Shown piece by piece: positions 27,346-36,919 of a stretch of 64,000 bases of DNA. Position 1 is the first letter of the stretch, and every line of letters begins with the position of its first letter. A program made the translations under genes and the position numbers. The notes under the pieces were generated by a model that ran no database searches, was not told the origin of the DNA, and saw only the letters and a list, made by a program, of their open reading frames with translations. The DNA comes from JANSWY01 sp965267245. GTDB taxonomy: Bacteria; Bacteroidota; Bacteroidia; Cytophagales; Cyclobacteriaceae. The stretch spans positions 5,332,001 to 5,396,000 of the forward strand of contig OZ253939.1 in assembly GCA_965267245.1 (NCBI GenBank). The letters are read 5' to 3'.

Positions 27346-28520
27346 TAAATGACTTGTCCACCAGGATATTAGGTGATGAGAGCCCCCCTTTTCGGGGGGT
27401 AATTCTTGCCAGCGGAGTGATGGCATTTTCTGGTTTAGGTGATGCTTTGCTTTACCCACTATTGCCTGTGTATGGTAAAGAAATGGGGTTTTCAGTGTTT
27501 TTTATTGGCATTTTGCTATCGGTTAATCGGTTTGTGAGAATTTTGATTAATACACCTATAGCCAATTTGGTGAGAAAAAAGGGCATGAAGAAAGTACTTA
27601 TCTGGACTTCCGCATTGGCTGTTATTACGACTTTTACTTATAGTATCAAAGCAGGGATGATCAGTTTTTTAATCGCAAGGATAATTTGGGGAGTTTGTTA
27701 TTCGGGACTAAAAATCGCAACGTTAAATTATTCAGCTCAAGCCGAAAGTAAATCGGGACTGGCATTTGGATTATCCATTAGCATTAAAACGACCGGGGCA
27801 TTCTTCTCCCTATTCATAGGTACAATGCTTGTTAGACATTTTGGTATTGAAAATGGACTATTGATTATTGGTGCAATCAGCGCGGTAGGAGTTTTTTTGG
27901 CAGTTAGATTACCAGAAAATGAATTTAATAGGTCTGCAAAAATAAAGTCGTTAACCACTTTTTACCCTTCTCCTGTAAATCTACTGGTTTTCACAGTTTC
28001 AATAGCACTGGACGGTATTCTTGTGGTCACATTATCAGCATTATTTCTGCATCAATTTACTGAATCCGAGACTTTGCTGAGCATAGTGGCCTTTTACCTA
28101 TTGTTAAAGAGATTGTTTGTATTGGTGCTCTCGCTTGCGAGTGGTTTTTTAACATTGAGGATAGATGTGATAAGAATTTTCAATGCTTCAGTAATTTTCA
28201 TTATTATCGGTACGCTTTGTATTGCTTTTGGCTTTACCAGATCTGGTGTTGTGATAGCCTTTCTGTTTAATACGTTTGTAGTGACTTACGTACCATTGGT
28301 GGCTATTGGAAATCAACGGCGCTCAAATGCACTACAAGCCATCTCGTCTGTTAGTACCTGGTGGGATCTGGGAGCTGCATTAGGAGCCTTTTTGGGTATG
28401 CTTCTAATTGAAAAATTGGGTGTATCCCATCTTTATCTTATCATCTCAGTGTTAATAATCTTTGCATTCAGTAACTTCAAATATCACAATTATGGAAGCT
28501 CAGGTAGGAGAACTATATAA
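27336..28520 (+). CDS. MFS transporter in ArsO/SigZ cluster
   Basis: A protein of up to 394 residues with about twelve hydrophobic segments, the MFS layout, and a loop between TM2 and TM3 with NLVRKKGMKK, a variant of the Gx3(D/R)xxGR loop. It is likely an exporter in the inner membrane. The start is uncertain: the longest frame uses a TTG at 27336 overlapping the preceding stop codon, another TTG lies at 27354, and GTG/ATG at 27417/27420 would cut into the first span. The end overlaps the sigma factor gene by 29 bp. Confidence 0.85.
   Translation: MLLVNDLSTRILGDESPPFRGVILASGVMAFSGLGDALLYPLLPVYGKEMGFSVFFIGILLSVNRFVRILINTPIANLVRKKGMKKVLIWTSALAVITTFTYSIKAGMISFLIARIIWGVCYSGLKIATLNYSAQAESKSGLAFGLSISIKTTGAFFSLFIGTMLVRHFGIENGLLIIGAISAVGVFLAVRLPENEFNRSAKIKSLTTFYPSPVNLLVFTVSIALDGILVVTLSALFLHQFTESETLLSIVAFYLLLKRLFVLVLSLASGFLTLRIDVIRIFNASVIFIIIGTLCIAFGFTRSGVVIAFLFNTFVVTYVPLVAIGNQRRSNALQAISSVSTWWDLGAALGAFLGMLLIEKLGVSHLYLIISVLIIFAFSNFKYHNYGSSGRRTI
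27383..27399 (+). promoter_or_regulatory. Strong C6/G6 stem-loop at the MFS gene start
   Basis: Six C are followed by TTTTC and six G, a perfect GC-only stem with a 5-nt loop and no T run after it. It lies just after the small CC protein gene and within or just before the MFS coding start. It could stabilise the upstream message or limit MFS translation. It is not a standard terminator because no T tract follows. Confidence 0.5.
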
Positions 28521-29037
28521 ACCATTATTTCACTATGTCAGAAAACGGATCAGGCACCAGGAAGATGCTGAAGACCTGACGCAAGAGATTTTCTTAAAAC
28601 TGGCAAAATCCAACCTGGAAAAGGTCGATAACATAAAAAATTGGGTGTATACGATAGCCAAAAACACCATCACTGATTACTACAGAAAGAAAAGGATAGT
28701 CACTGAAGAGCTTGAAAATCATACTATTGAAGAAGAGTACAATGATCACAATGTAGTAGAAGAGCTTAGTACTTGTTTGAATTTTTATGTGGAAGCCTTA
28801 CCAGAATCATATCGTGGAGTAATGAAACTGTCTGAGATCGAGAGCAAATCTCAAAAAGAGATTGCAGCATCTTTGAATATGAACTACGTCACCATTCGCT
28901 CCAAAGTACAAAGAGGGCGAAAAAAGCTGAAGGAATTATTCTCAAAATGCTGCACCATTAGTCAGGGAGGAAAGGGTAGTATCATGGAATATGAGCAAAA
29001 TGAAGGTTGTTTAGGTTCAGACAATTGTGGGAGATGA
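28492..29037 (+). CDS. SigZ-like ECF sigma factor with Cys-rich tail
   Basis: A 181-residue extracytoplasmic-function sigma factor. Region 2 has EDAEDLTQEIFLKL and region 4 has ALPESYRGVMKLSEIE followed by SQKEIAASLNMNYVTIRS. As in SigZ proteins, region 4 is followed by a KCC pair and a short tail; here the tail adds two cysteines (GCLGSDNC). The tail may sense a metal or thiol-reactive agent, as no anti-sigma gene is present. The ATG at 28492 lies inside the MFS gene end. Confidence 0.85.
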   Translation: MEAQVGELYKPLFHYVRKRIRHQEDAEDLTQEIFLKLAKSNLEKVDNIKNWVYTIAKNTITDYYRKKRIVTEELENHTIEEEYNDHNVVEELSTCLNFYVEALPESYRGVMKLSEIESKSQKEIAASLNMNYVTIRSKVQRGRKKLKELFSKCCTISQGGKGSIMEYEQNEGCLGSDNCGR

Positions 29038-29380
29038 ACCACAGTCATTGAAGCCTCCTGTAAATACATGGATAGCAGCAGATTTAGCACTTCCTGAAAA
29101 TCAAATTAAAAGATCATTTTGCCTGACTACAGAAGCAATTATTACGTTAGATAAAATGAAAGCTTTTACTACAATTATGGGAGAGCTCCTTGAAAAACAG
29201 AATCGATATTTTATAGTCAATGAAGAAAGGCTATCAAAGGAATACCCGGGTCAGTTTATTGTGATACACGAAGAAAAAGTCGCAGGATCATTCGGGTCAG
29301 AGAGGGACGCCTACATCTATTGTGTTCAACACTTTAGAATTGGGACCTTCCTGATAAGAGAGATACCAAAATTATCATGA
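29027..29380 (+). CDS. Small protein of unknown function coupled to sigZ
   Basis: A 117-residue cytoplasmic protein starting at a GTG that overlaps the end of the sigma factor gene by 11 bp, so the two are probably co-translated. The C-terminal half (YPGQFIVIHEEKVAGSFGSE, DAYIYCVQHF) resembles the small DUF5678-like fold seen in many hypothetical proteins. That resemblance is from memory and weak. I cannot assign a role; an accessory or regulator of the sigma factor is one idea. Confidence 0.6.
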   Translation: MGDEPQSLKPPVNTWIAADLALPENQIKRSFCLTTEAIITLDKMKAFTTIMGELLEKQNRYFIVNEERLSKEYPGQFIVIHEEKVAGSFGSERDAYIYCVQHFRIGTFLIREIPKLS

Positions 29381-29639
29381 GCAAAGGTCTCTTAAAAGTT
29401 GATAAGCACACTTTAAACCTACACCTAACGTTATCTTTGATATGATAACTTTGCTAATAGTCGACGCGAATTATAGTTTCATCTATTGAAAACAACTGTT
29501 TAGCGAATAGGTAATTTCATTAAATAGATTTTAAGTAGTTTCCATATGGGGATCTAAGAAACGGAACAATTAAGGACATCTCAAATTGTCTGGCTTACCC
29601 TCAAAAACAGGTACAATTAGAAGCGGTATTTAACTAAAG

Positions 29640-30935
29640 ATGATTCTAAAAAGGATTGAAAGGCTAGACTTTACAGGTGTAATAGCACTTACCCTTGCAT
29701 TTCTCTTTTTGTTCTATTCCGTATACGGCTATTATTTAGTGAGTGTCAGCACAGTAGTCTTTGCTCTATTTTTTATGATTCTGTGCCTGACAGGTTTGAT
29801 ACTTAACATTAAAGGTAAAACTGGTCCCTCAAAATTAATTCTTGTACTGACAACAGCCTTTAGTGTTTTATTCACTTATCAGACTTATACCATTGGTTAT
29901 TCAGTTCTATCTCTCTATTTCCCGATCCTGTTTAGTTTTTCATTTTTTTTTCATCAGAATTCTGAAAGAAACTACTTTCTGGCGTCACTTATATTTACCA
30001 TTTCATGCATTGTACTCGCATTTCTTCTTCCCAGGCACATATTCTTTAAAATTGAAATATCAGAATGGGTACGTATGGTGAGTGACACACTCCACATATT
30101 ATCTGCCTTGTCCTTTTCGGGGATACTATTATTTCTGGCAATTAGGCAAAAGAATCATGTCAACAAGCAGATCTTAATGGAGAAGGAGAAAGTAGAAATG
30201 ACCCTGATCCAAATGAGAGAAACCCAGGATAAACTGGTACAGGCAGAAAAGATGGCATCTATCGGGAAAATGATGGTTGGCATTAATCATGAAATAAAAA
30301 ATCCGCTTCATTTCATTAAAGGATCATATGAACGTATTAAGGAACAATTGAAAGGCCATGCTACTGAGGACAGCTTATCTTATTTCGACCTTATGGATGA
30401 TGGATTGTCCAGAATTGCACGGATTGTGGAAAGTTTAACCCACTTTTCGCATGTGACACCTTACTCAAGGATGGAGTGCAACATCAATGATATCATTGAA
30501 AATTGCCTGACTATCCTCCAGTTTCAATGGAATCAAACCATCCAAATTGAAAGAAAATTTTGTGAGAATGATATGATAGAAGGAAACCCAGGGAAGCTTC
30601 ACCAGGTTTTTCTCAATATCTTGTCCAATGCAATTCAGGCCATTACCGGAAAGGGCCGGATTATCATCTCCACCACTCGTCATGATGAACTTTTACTTAT
30701 TCAAATAGAAGATACCGGAAAAGGCATCCCTAAAGAGGAGCAAAAACAAATTTTTGATCCATTTTTCACGACCAAGCACGCTGGTGCAGGTACTGGATTG
30801 GGTCTTGCCATTTCATACTCAATCATAAAAGAACATAGCGGAGAAATTACATTTGAATCCGTTCCGGGTAAGGGGACGAAGTTCGATATCAAGTTGCCCC
30901 TGGAGCAATTGGATATTGATGAGGAGGTGGATTGA
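29640..30935 (+). CDS. Multi-span membrane sensor histidine kinase
   Basis: A 431-residue kinase. The first 180 residues hold about six membrane spans with no large outside domain, then a coiled coil (KEKVEMTLIQMRETQDKL), HisKA with His217 (GINHEIKNPL) and HATPase (NILSNAIQAI, DTGKGIPKEE, GAGTGLGLAISYSII). The arrangement fits a sensor of a membrane or hydrophobic signal. No response regulator gene lies beside it, and the 259 bp upstream hold no recognised gene. Confidence 0.92.
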   Translation: MILKRIERLDFTGVIALTLAFLFLFYSVYGYYLVSVSTVVFALFFMILCLTGLILNIKGKTGPSKLILVLTTAFSVLFTYQTYTIGYSVLSLYFPILFSFSFFFHQNSERNYFLASLIFTISCIVLAFLLPRHIFFKIEISEWVRMVSDTLHILSALSFSGILLFLAIRQKNHVNKQILMEKEKVEMTLIQMRETQDKLVQAEKMASIGKMMVGINHEIKNPLHFIKGSYERIKEQLKGHATEDSLSYFDLMDDGLSRIARIVESLTHFSHVTPYSRMECNINDIIENCLTILQFQWNQTIQIERKFCENDMIEGNPGKLHQVFLNILSNAIQAITGKGRIIISTTRHDELLLIQIEDTGKGIPKEEQKQIFDPFFTTKHAGAGTGLGLAISYSIIKEHSGEITFESVPGKGTKFDIKLPLEQLDIDEEVD

Positions 30936-31123
30936 GTTAAATTGTGATGATCCAATCGCACAAAGCGGTTGGTGAACTGGTTTACCCAGTGTTTGAGTGA
31001 TTAGAGTGTATCAGAATTTAGATCCCATGAAGTAACCCGACAATGAAACTTTTAAGTAAATTATGCAGCCGATGATGCAATTGATCGAGTCATCCAGGTA
31101 ATTTCATATTAACCAATACACCT

Positions 31124-32968
31124 ATGCTTAGATCTATTTTCTCTCTTGTCTGTTTTGCTTTTTTATTTGGCTGTACTCAAAAAGATTCTCAAGTAACCAA
31201 TGATCACAAGACGGATCAGTTCGTTCCTGAATGGGCTAAAAATGTAGTCTGGTATCAAATATTTCCAGAGCGATTCAGGGATGGTGATCCCAGCAATAAC
31301 CCAACATTAAAAGATATTGCGGGAGCTGATCCAAAGGAACTACCAAAAGAATGGCAGATACATCCATGGGGGAGTGATTGGTATAAACTTCAGGATTATG
31401 AACAAGCAAATGGAGAACCGGAGCTATGGAAACATCTATTGAGGAGGCGGTACGGAGGGGACTTGCAGGGAATTATTGATCAACTTGATTATTTACAAAA
31501 ACTTGGAATTACTGCTATTTACCTAAATCCTGTATTTCAATCACCCTCACTCCATAAATATGACGGAGAAAGCTACCATCATATTGACCCAAATTTCGGC
31601 CCAGATCCAGAAGGTGATCGACAGTTAATTGCTCAGGAAAATCCCCTTCAACCCTCAACCTGGATATGGACAAGTGCAGATAAGTTAGCACTCAAGCTTA
31701 TAAAGGAAGTTCATGACCGGGACATGAAAATTATTTTCGATGGTGTTTTTAACCACCTGGGCTATAACAGCTTTGCCTTTCAGGACCTGCTAATCAATCA
31801 GGAGAATTCACCTTACAAGGATTGGTTCATCGTAAAGTCATTTAAAAATGAAGAAGCAGGGACTGAATTTGATTATGAAGGTTGGTTTGGAGTGAAATCA
31901 CTTCCTGAATTGAGGGAAGATAGTTTAGGAATAGTAGATGGACCAAAAAGCTACATATTCAGTGCAACGGATAGATGGATGAACCCATATGGGGCGGGTA
32001 TTTCTGGTGGTATAGACGGTTGGAGACTCGATGTGGCTTATTGCATCGCACATCCTTTCTGGAAAGACTGGAGAAAGCATGTGAGATCCATCAATCCTGA
32101 AGCGTATCTGACAGCAGAAATAGTAGACACACCTGAAAAGGTTAAACCATACATGCAGGGAGACGAGTTTGATGGGGAGATGAACTATAACTTTGCTTTT
32201 ACATGTGCAGAATATTTGATTAACCCTGATTCAATGAGAATCAATGCCACCACATTTGACAGCAAATTAAAAGAGTTGAGAGAGTTGTACCCTGAAGGGG
32301 TCTCATATGTGAGCCAAAATTTATTTGGAAGTCATGACGCCAACAGAATAGGATCACATATCGTCAATAGAGGAATTGGGAATTTCAGAAACTGGGGACA
32401 TTATTTTAATAGTTCTAATGCAATTGGAAACCCCGATTATTCACCTAGAAAACCGTCAGAGGAAGACATTAAAATTCAAAAGCTGTTTGCGATTATACAA
32501 ATGACGTATGTCGGAGCTCCCATGATCTATTATGGAGATGAAGTGGGGATGTGGGGAGGCAATGATCCGGATTGTAGAAAACCAATGATTTGGGATGACT
32601 TAGAATATGAAAATGAAATCTATAACCCTGATCAGTCAACTCACGAACCTGATAGTGTTGCTCAAAACAAAGATTTGTTTATTCACTACCAAAAACTAAT
32701 TAGCATTAGAAATGAGCAAGCAGCTTTAAGAACAGGATCTTTCCAAACAATTCTTGCGGATAATGAGAATGATCTATTTGCTTTCAGAAGAGATTTGGGT
32801 AATGAATCTGTAATTATTGTGATTAACAATAACAGTATTGAGAAAACTACTGAGTTCGATATAAATTTCTCCTGCCTGACTGATCTATTGAATGACGAAA
32901 AAATTGAGGATATTTCTAACATACCAATTCCGGCAAAATGGGGTCGGATTTTGGTGGAGTGCCAATGA
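31124..32968 (+). CDS. GH13 alpha-amylase-family lipoprotein
   Basis: A 614-residue lipoprotein (signal ending LFGC) with a GH13 TIM barrel. Catalytic residues are Asp303 (GWRLDVAY), Glu332 (TAEIVD) and Asp405 (FGSHDANR). The barrel motifs FDGVFNHLG and VWYQIFPERF match the neopullulanase/cyclomaltodextrinase branch. It would cut alpha-1,4 (and perhaps alpha-1,6) glucans at the cell surface or in the periplasm. No other starch-utilisation gene is nearby, so it seems a stand-alone gene. Confidence 0.92.
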   Translation: MLRSIFSLVCFAFLFGCTQKDSQVTNDHKTDQFVPEWAKNVVWYQIFPERFRDGDPSNNPTLKDIAGADPKELPKEWQIHPWGSDWYKLQDYEQANGEPELWKHLLRRRYGGDLQGIIDQLDYLQKLGITAIYLNPVFQSPSLHKYDGESYHHIDPNFGPDPEGDRQLIAQENPLQPSTWIWTSADKLALKLIKEVHDRDMKIIFDGVFNHLGYNSFAFQDLLINQENSPYKDWFIVKSFKNEEAGTEFDYEGWFGVKSLPELREDSLGIVDGPKSYIFSATDRWMNPYGAGISGGIDGWRLDVAYCIAHPFWKDWRKHVRSINPEAYLTAEIVDTPEKVKPYMQGDEFDGEMNYNFAFTCAEYLINPDSMRINATTFDSKLKELRELYPEGVSYVSQNLFGSHDANRIGSHIVNRGIGNFRNWGHYFNSSNAIGNPDYSPRKPSEEDIKIQKLFAIIQMTYVGAPMIYYGDEVGMWGGNDPDCRKPMIWDDLEYENEIYNPDQSTHEPDSVAQNKDLFIHYQKLISIRNEQAALRTGSFQTILADNENDLFAFRRDLGNESVIIVINNNSIEKTTEFDINFSCLTDLLNDEKIEDISNIPIPAKWGRILVECQ

Positions 32969-33112
32969 TTGAACCGAGCAATTGGGTTTTGTTTTGTGTC
33001 TACTAAAATATTGATGTCACCTTGATCGTCTACTCAACAGCTGTTCTTAAACCTATTTACGCTTAAAATCCGTAATTTTAAAGAACGCTCCACCATAAAA
33101 GAGAAACGGATC

Positions 33113-35455
33113 ATGATATTCAATGGAAAAGAGATTGAGTTTCCTGCAGTCATGCAAATCAGCTTGTTTGACATGATAGGAAAACTCGAAGACCGAGCAA
33201 AGGGAAATGATGAAGCAGCGCTCTATGCAAAAGAGCTTCTGAAGGAAGTGGAAAAGTACCCGGCGCTTAAGGAGGGTTTTGGAATTGAGGATCTGCCAAA
33301 ATATCAACAATCAATTGAAAAGCTTAGCAAAGTTTTATTCCCTGAATCACTTCTATCCAACGAAATAAAAGCAGTCACGCCCCCATTCTATTTTGAGCCA
33401 ATGTACATGAGTACACGCTTTCAAAACATCATTAAAGCATCAGGGGAAGCATTTACATTTGAAATGAAGGATGTAGATGAGCATATGTTTTATATGTATT
33501 GCTGCTTATTCATTCTGGGAAGTTATTTTGGCTTTCCTACTCATGGTGGCGGGCCATTAAAAATAGAATTCTTCAACAAGGATCAGGGATTGACCAGGAC
33601 ATACAAACTCCTGATGAATGCTGATATGTCAGAGTTTATTGCTACTGATAAATCAATCCGGATTACACAAGAGGATTATGAAGAGTTAATGGACAACTTT
33701 GGGAACATGGAGGTGTGGAAGAAAAAGTTCCCACCTAATTCCTGGATCATGAGGGGCGTGAATGTAGTAAACCTGGTGGACATCACACTTGATCAGTCTA
33801 TTGCTGATATTACGTCAAACCTACTCGTCAAAACACCGGATACATTTAATAAGATTCAGCAGGGTCTGAGAACTTTATTGAACAATGCACGGATTGATTT
33901 TGGTTTGTTAACGCTTGATGGTGGATCCCTTACCACCATGGGCAAGGAGGATATAACAAGTATTCTTTTAAATCAGGGAGAATCACTGGGATGCGATGAA
34001 GCACTTTGTGATATGACATATGGTCAATTAATTCAAAGAAAGGAACCTTTGGTGATTCCCGATGTAGATAAGTACCATCACCAGAATAAAACGGGATTTT
34101 CAACCAAATTGACAAAATCAAAGTATAAGAGTTACATCATTGTGCCTTTGGTATTCGAAGATGAATTGTTTGGGTTTATTGAATTGGGAGCTAATAATAA
34201 GTATGAGCTCAACTTTTCAATACTACCTATTTTAGATGAAGTCTTGCCCATCATGGTGGACGCCAATAAAAGATTCAAAGATGAAGCTCAAAACAGGATC
34301 GAAGCAATTATTCAGCAGGAGTGTACCACCATTCACCAATCAGTAAAATGGAAGTTTGAGGAAGAGGCTCACAAGTTCATGAATAGTCAGTATAGAAATG
34401 AACAACCGGTCTTTCGGGATCTGATTTTTAATGAATTATATCCGCTTTATGGTCAAATGGATATTAAAAGCTCTTCTGAGAAGCGCAATGATGCAGTCAG
34501 TGCCGATCTGTTGAAACAAATTGATGGTGTACGGAAAGTACTCAAAGCTGTACTCAAGGAAACTAAAATGCCGATCTACGAAGAGCTTATCTTCCGATTG
34601 GAAGCGTATAAATCTGAATTAAAGAAAGGTCTTTCGGCTGGGAGTGAACATCAAATTCTAGGGTTCCTGGATACTGAAATATATCCGGTTTTTGAGTACA
34701 TCAGTACCAATTTCCCTGAGTTGAAGAAGCATGTAGAGAAATACAACAAGCTACTCGATCCTGAAATCAAGACGGTGTATGAGGAGCGGAAAAAATACGA
34801 TAAGAGTGTCAACCTGGTCAATCAAAGACTAGCCTCGTATTTGGATGAAAAACAGGTTGAAGCACAAAACATGTTCCCTCATTATTTTGAACGTTACAAA
34901 ACAGATGGGGTGGAGTACAACATGTACATTGGCCAGTCAATCACTAAGGCAGAAAGATTTGATCCAATATATCTGAGCAATCTCAGACTTTGGCAGCTTT
35001 TGGTCATGTGTGAAATGGAGAATGAGTTCAGGTCATTGCAAGAAGAGCTTCTCGTTCCTTTAGAAGTCGCCTCATTGATTTTGGTTTACAATACACCTAT
35101 TTCAGTACATTTCAGGATGGATGAGAAGCAATTTGACGTAGAAGGAGCCTATAATGCAAGATATGAGATCATCAAAAAACGAGTTGATAAAGCCAGAATC
35201 AAAGGGAAGAAAGAAAGGATTACACAACCTGGACACATCGCAATCATCTACTCTCAGGAAGAAGATGCGGTAGAATACAGAAAGTATTTAGAGTTCCTAG
35301 CATCCAAGGGCTACCTGAAGAATGGTTTTGAAGATTTTGAACTTGAGGATCTGCAGGGAGTTTCTGGTTTGAAGGCTTTGAGAGTGGAGGTATCCTATGA
35401 AGGAAAAATAGCAGTTGACGAACTTATCAAGGAGATGGAGAGTAATCCAGCATAA
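33113..35455 (+). CDS. GAF-domain protein of unknown function
   Basis: A 780-residue cytoplasmic protein without signal or membrane span. A GAF-type domain lies at about 240-400 (KYKSYIIVPLVFEDELFGFIELG is the clearest part). N-terminal and C-terminal regions are mostly helical with no family I know, and no output domain such as HATPase or GGDEF is present. It probably senses a small molecule and acts through protein contacts. It is flanked by a GH13 gene and a convergent regulator, and neither gives a firm clue. Confidence 0.7.
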   Translation: MIFNGKEIEFPAVMQISLFDMIGKLEDRAKGNDEAALYAKELLKEVEKYPALKEGFGIEDLPKYQQSIEKLSKVLFPESLLSNEIKAVTPPFYFEPMYMSTRFQNIIKASGEAFTFEMKDVDEHMFYMYCCLFILGSYFGFPTHGGGPLKIEFFNKDQGLTRTYKLLMNADMSEFIATDKSIRITQEDYEELMDNFGNMEVWKKKFPPNSWIMRGVNVVNLVDITLDQSIADITSNLLVKTPDTFNKIQQGLRTLLNNARIDFGLLTLDGGSLTTMGKEDITSILLNQGESLGCDEALCDMTYGQLIQRKEPLVIPDVDKYHHQNKTGFSTKLTKSKYKSYIIVPLVFEDELFGFIELGANNKYELNFSILPILDEVLPIMVDANKRFKDEAQNRIEAIIQQECTTIHQSVKWKFEEEAHKFMNSQYRNEQPVFRDLIFNELYPLYGQMDIKSSSEKRNDAVSADLLKQIDGVRKVLKAVLKETKMPIYEELIFRLEAYKSELKKGLSAGSEHQILGFLDTEIYPVFEYISTNFPELKKHVEKYNKLLDPEIKTVYEERKKYDKSVNLVNQRLASYLDEKQVEAQNMFPHYFERYKTDGVEYNMYIGQSITKAERFDPIYLSNLRLWQLLVMCEMENEFRSLQEELLVPLEVASLILVYNTPISVHFRMDEKQFDVEGAYNARYEIIKKRVDKARIKGKKERITQPGHIAIIYSQEEDAVEYRKYLEFLASKGYLKNGFEDFELEDLQGVSGLKALRVEVSYEGKIAVDELIKEMESNPA

Positions 35456-35539
35456 ATGCTGTCAAATTGAAAGTTGATCGGAAAACCCAACAGTCTAAGG
35501 GAAATTACCTATTAAGCAAAAGTTTATTGTTGGAATGAA

Positions 35540-36673
35540 TTAATTAGTACTAGAGATACTACACCTATTTTTGATAAACTGGTTTTCAAGAACGTACGTT
35601 TTTGTATAGTTAAAAGAAACCCTGTTAGTAGTTAGTTGACACTGATATTGGAGTTTTGCTCCGTCTGTTATTTCATGGATATCTAGTGAAGGGACAATAG
35701 CTGAATTACATGAAATAGGCCTTGAGAAATCTTGCAATCGGTTACTCGATATTCTGTTTATTTCATTCTTAATGTCATTGACAATTTTTGAGTTTCCTAG
35801 TTTTTCCTTCAATATCTCATCTGACTCAAATTCCAGGTCTCTTCCAATCACTTTACCCGTTCGGTGTATGAGACTATCTTCAATCGTAAATTCATTTCGG
35901 AAGAATGTATGGACTGTAGCTACCTTAATAAAATTGTCAGTTTCTCTAAAGTCCAAATCCTGATAGAAGTTTTGTAAGCGATTACCTTGAAGAATGAAGG
36001 AGTCTAACGGGAGTTCTTTGAGGTCATACCAGATTTCATGTTTTTGATATTCATATCCTTCCAGTACTTCACCAAGGTTACTTTTCTCACTCATACACCT
36101 TGCATACATATTCACTTCAGTCGCAAGGTAATGGAATCCGTTTCTTTCTCTGAAGAATGGGATCTTATAGCCTTTTTCTAAGACCCATCGGCCCTGATAC
36201 TTGTAACATGGATAATTACAATCGATAGGTAGATCATCTAATTTGACATACGGATTGATGAAGGAGGTTTCAAAAGACCATTGGAGTGTATTATCTCGTT
36301 GTGTGGATTGGTCAGGTATTTCACTTTTATCAAAGAGCTTAAGCGTTACCAAAAGTATACTTGTCACAAATAGAATAAGAAAAAGAATCTTTTTGTAACT
36401 GATTTGATCTCTTTTTGTGATAGTGGAATGACCATTCTCAAGTGCTTTCTCCAGTTCGGTGATCCGAATAATTCTATCGATATTTTGAATTGCTCGCTGA
36501 TATTCTCCCTCAGTTGCAGTTTCATTGATCAGTCTTGAGAATTGTGCATCACTATAACCCAGTTCACGAGCGATTTCCGAATTACTACATTTTTCAAATC
36601 GCTTGTGCGGCTCATCGAATTTACCGAATAGCTTCTTGAGTTTGCTAACAAATGCAGAATACAATTCTTTCAT
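35540..36673 (-). CDS. Membrane-anchored HTH protein divergent from susC
   Basis: A 377-residue protein with three parts: a cytoplasmic N-terminal region with a helix-turn-helix-like segment (NSEIARELGYSDAQFSRLIN, about 31-50), one membrane span (about 92-112, ILFLILFVTSILLVTL) and a C-terminal outside domain rich in beta strands and with several cysteines. It is divergent from the SusC gene with 246 bp between. The layout suggests a one-component membrane regulator that senses a periplasmic signal and controls the SusCD operon. I do not recognise a named family and the DNA-binding role is inferred. Confidence 0.6.
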   Translation of the reverse strand: MKELYSAFVSKLKKLFGKFDEPHKRFEKCSNSEIARELGYSDAQFSRLINETATEGEYQRAIQNIDRIIRITELEKALENGHSTITKRDQISYKKILFLILFVTSILLVTLKLFDKSEIPDQSTQRDNTLQWSFETSFINPYVKLDDLPIDCNYPCYKYQGRWVLEKGYKIPFFRERNGFHYLATEVNMYARCMSEKSNLGEVLEGYEYQKHEIWYDLKELPLDSFILQGNRLQNFYQDLDFRETDNFIKVATVHTFFRNEFTIEDSLIHRTGKVIGRDLEFESDEILKEKLGNSKIVNDIKNEINRISSNRLQDFSRPISCNSAIVPSLDIHEITDGAKLQYQCQLTTNRVSFNYTKTYVLENQFIKNRCSISSTN

Positions 36674-36919
36674 TGTGATTAATACTAATTATTTCAACTG
36701 AATAATGAGTTAAATACGTAATCCTATTTTGTCAAATTTTAATAAAATTCGTTAAAAATCAATATAATTCTTCTTAATCGCCTGTTTTTGAAATCATCCT
36801 CATATTATTACGAAATGTTCAATGTGAAGTCGTTTTTACACACTCGTATTGAAAATATTTTATTAATACTTCCATTTTTTGAAGTGTCTGATATTATTAA
36901 GAACTCTAAAAGACGACAT

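Noticed and set aside
36788..36919. N-terminal extension of the SusC protein
   Set aside because: The extra 44 residues precede a clean signal peptide at 36920 and have no counterpart in SusC proteins.
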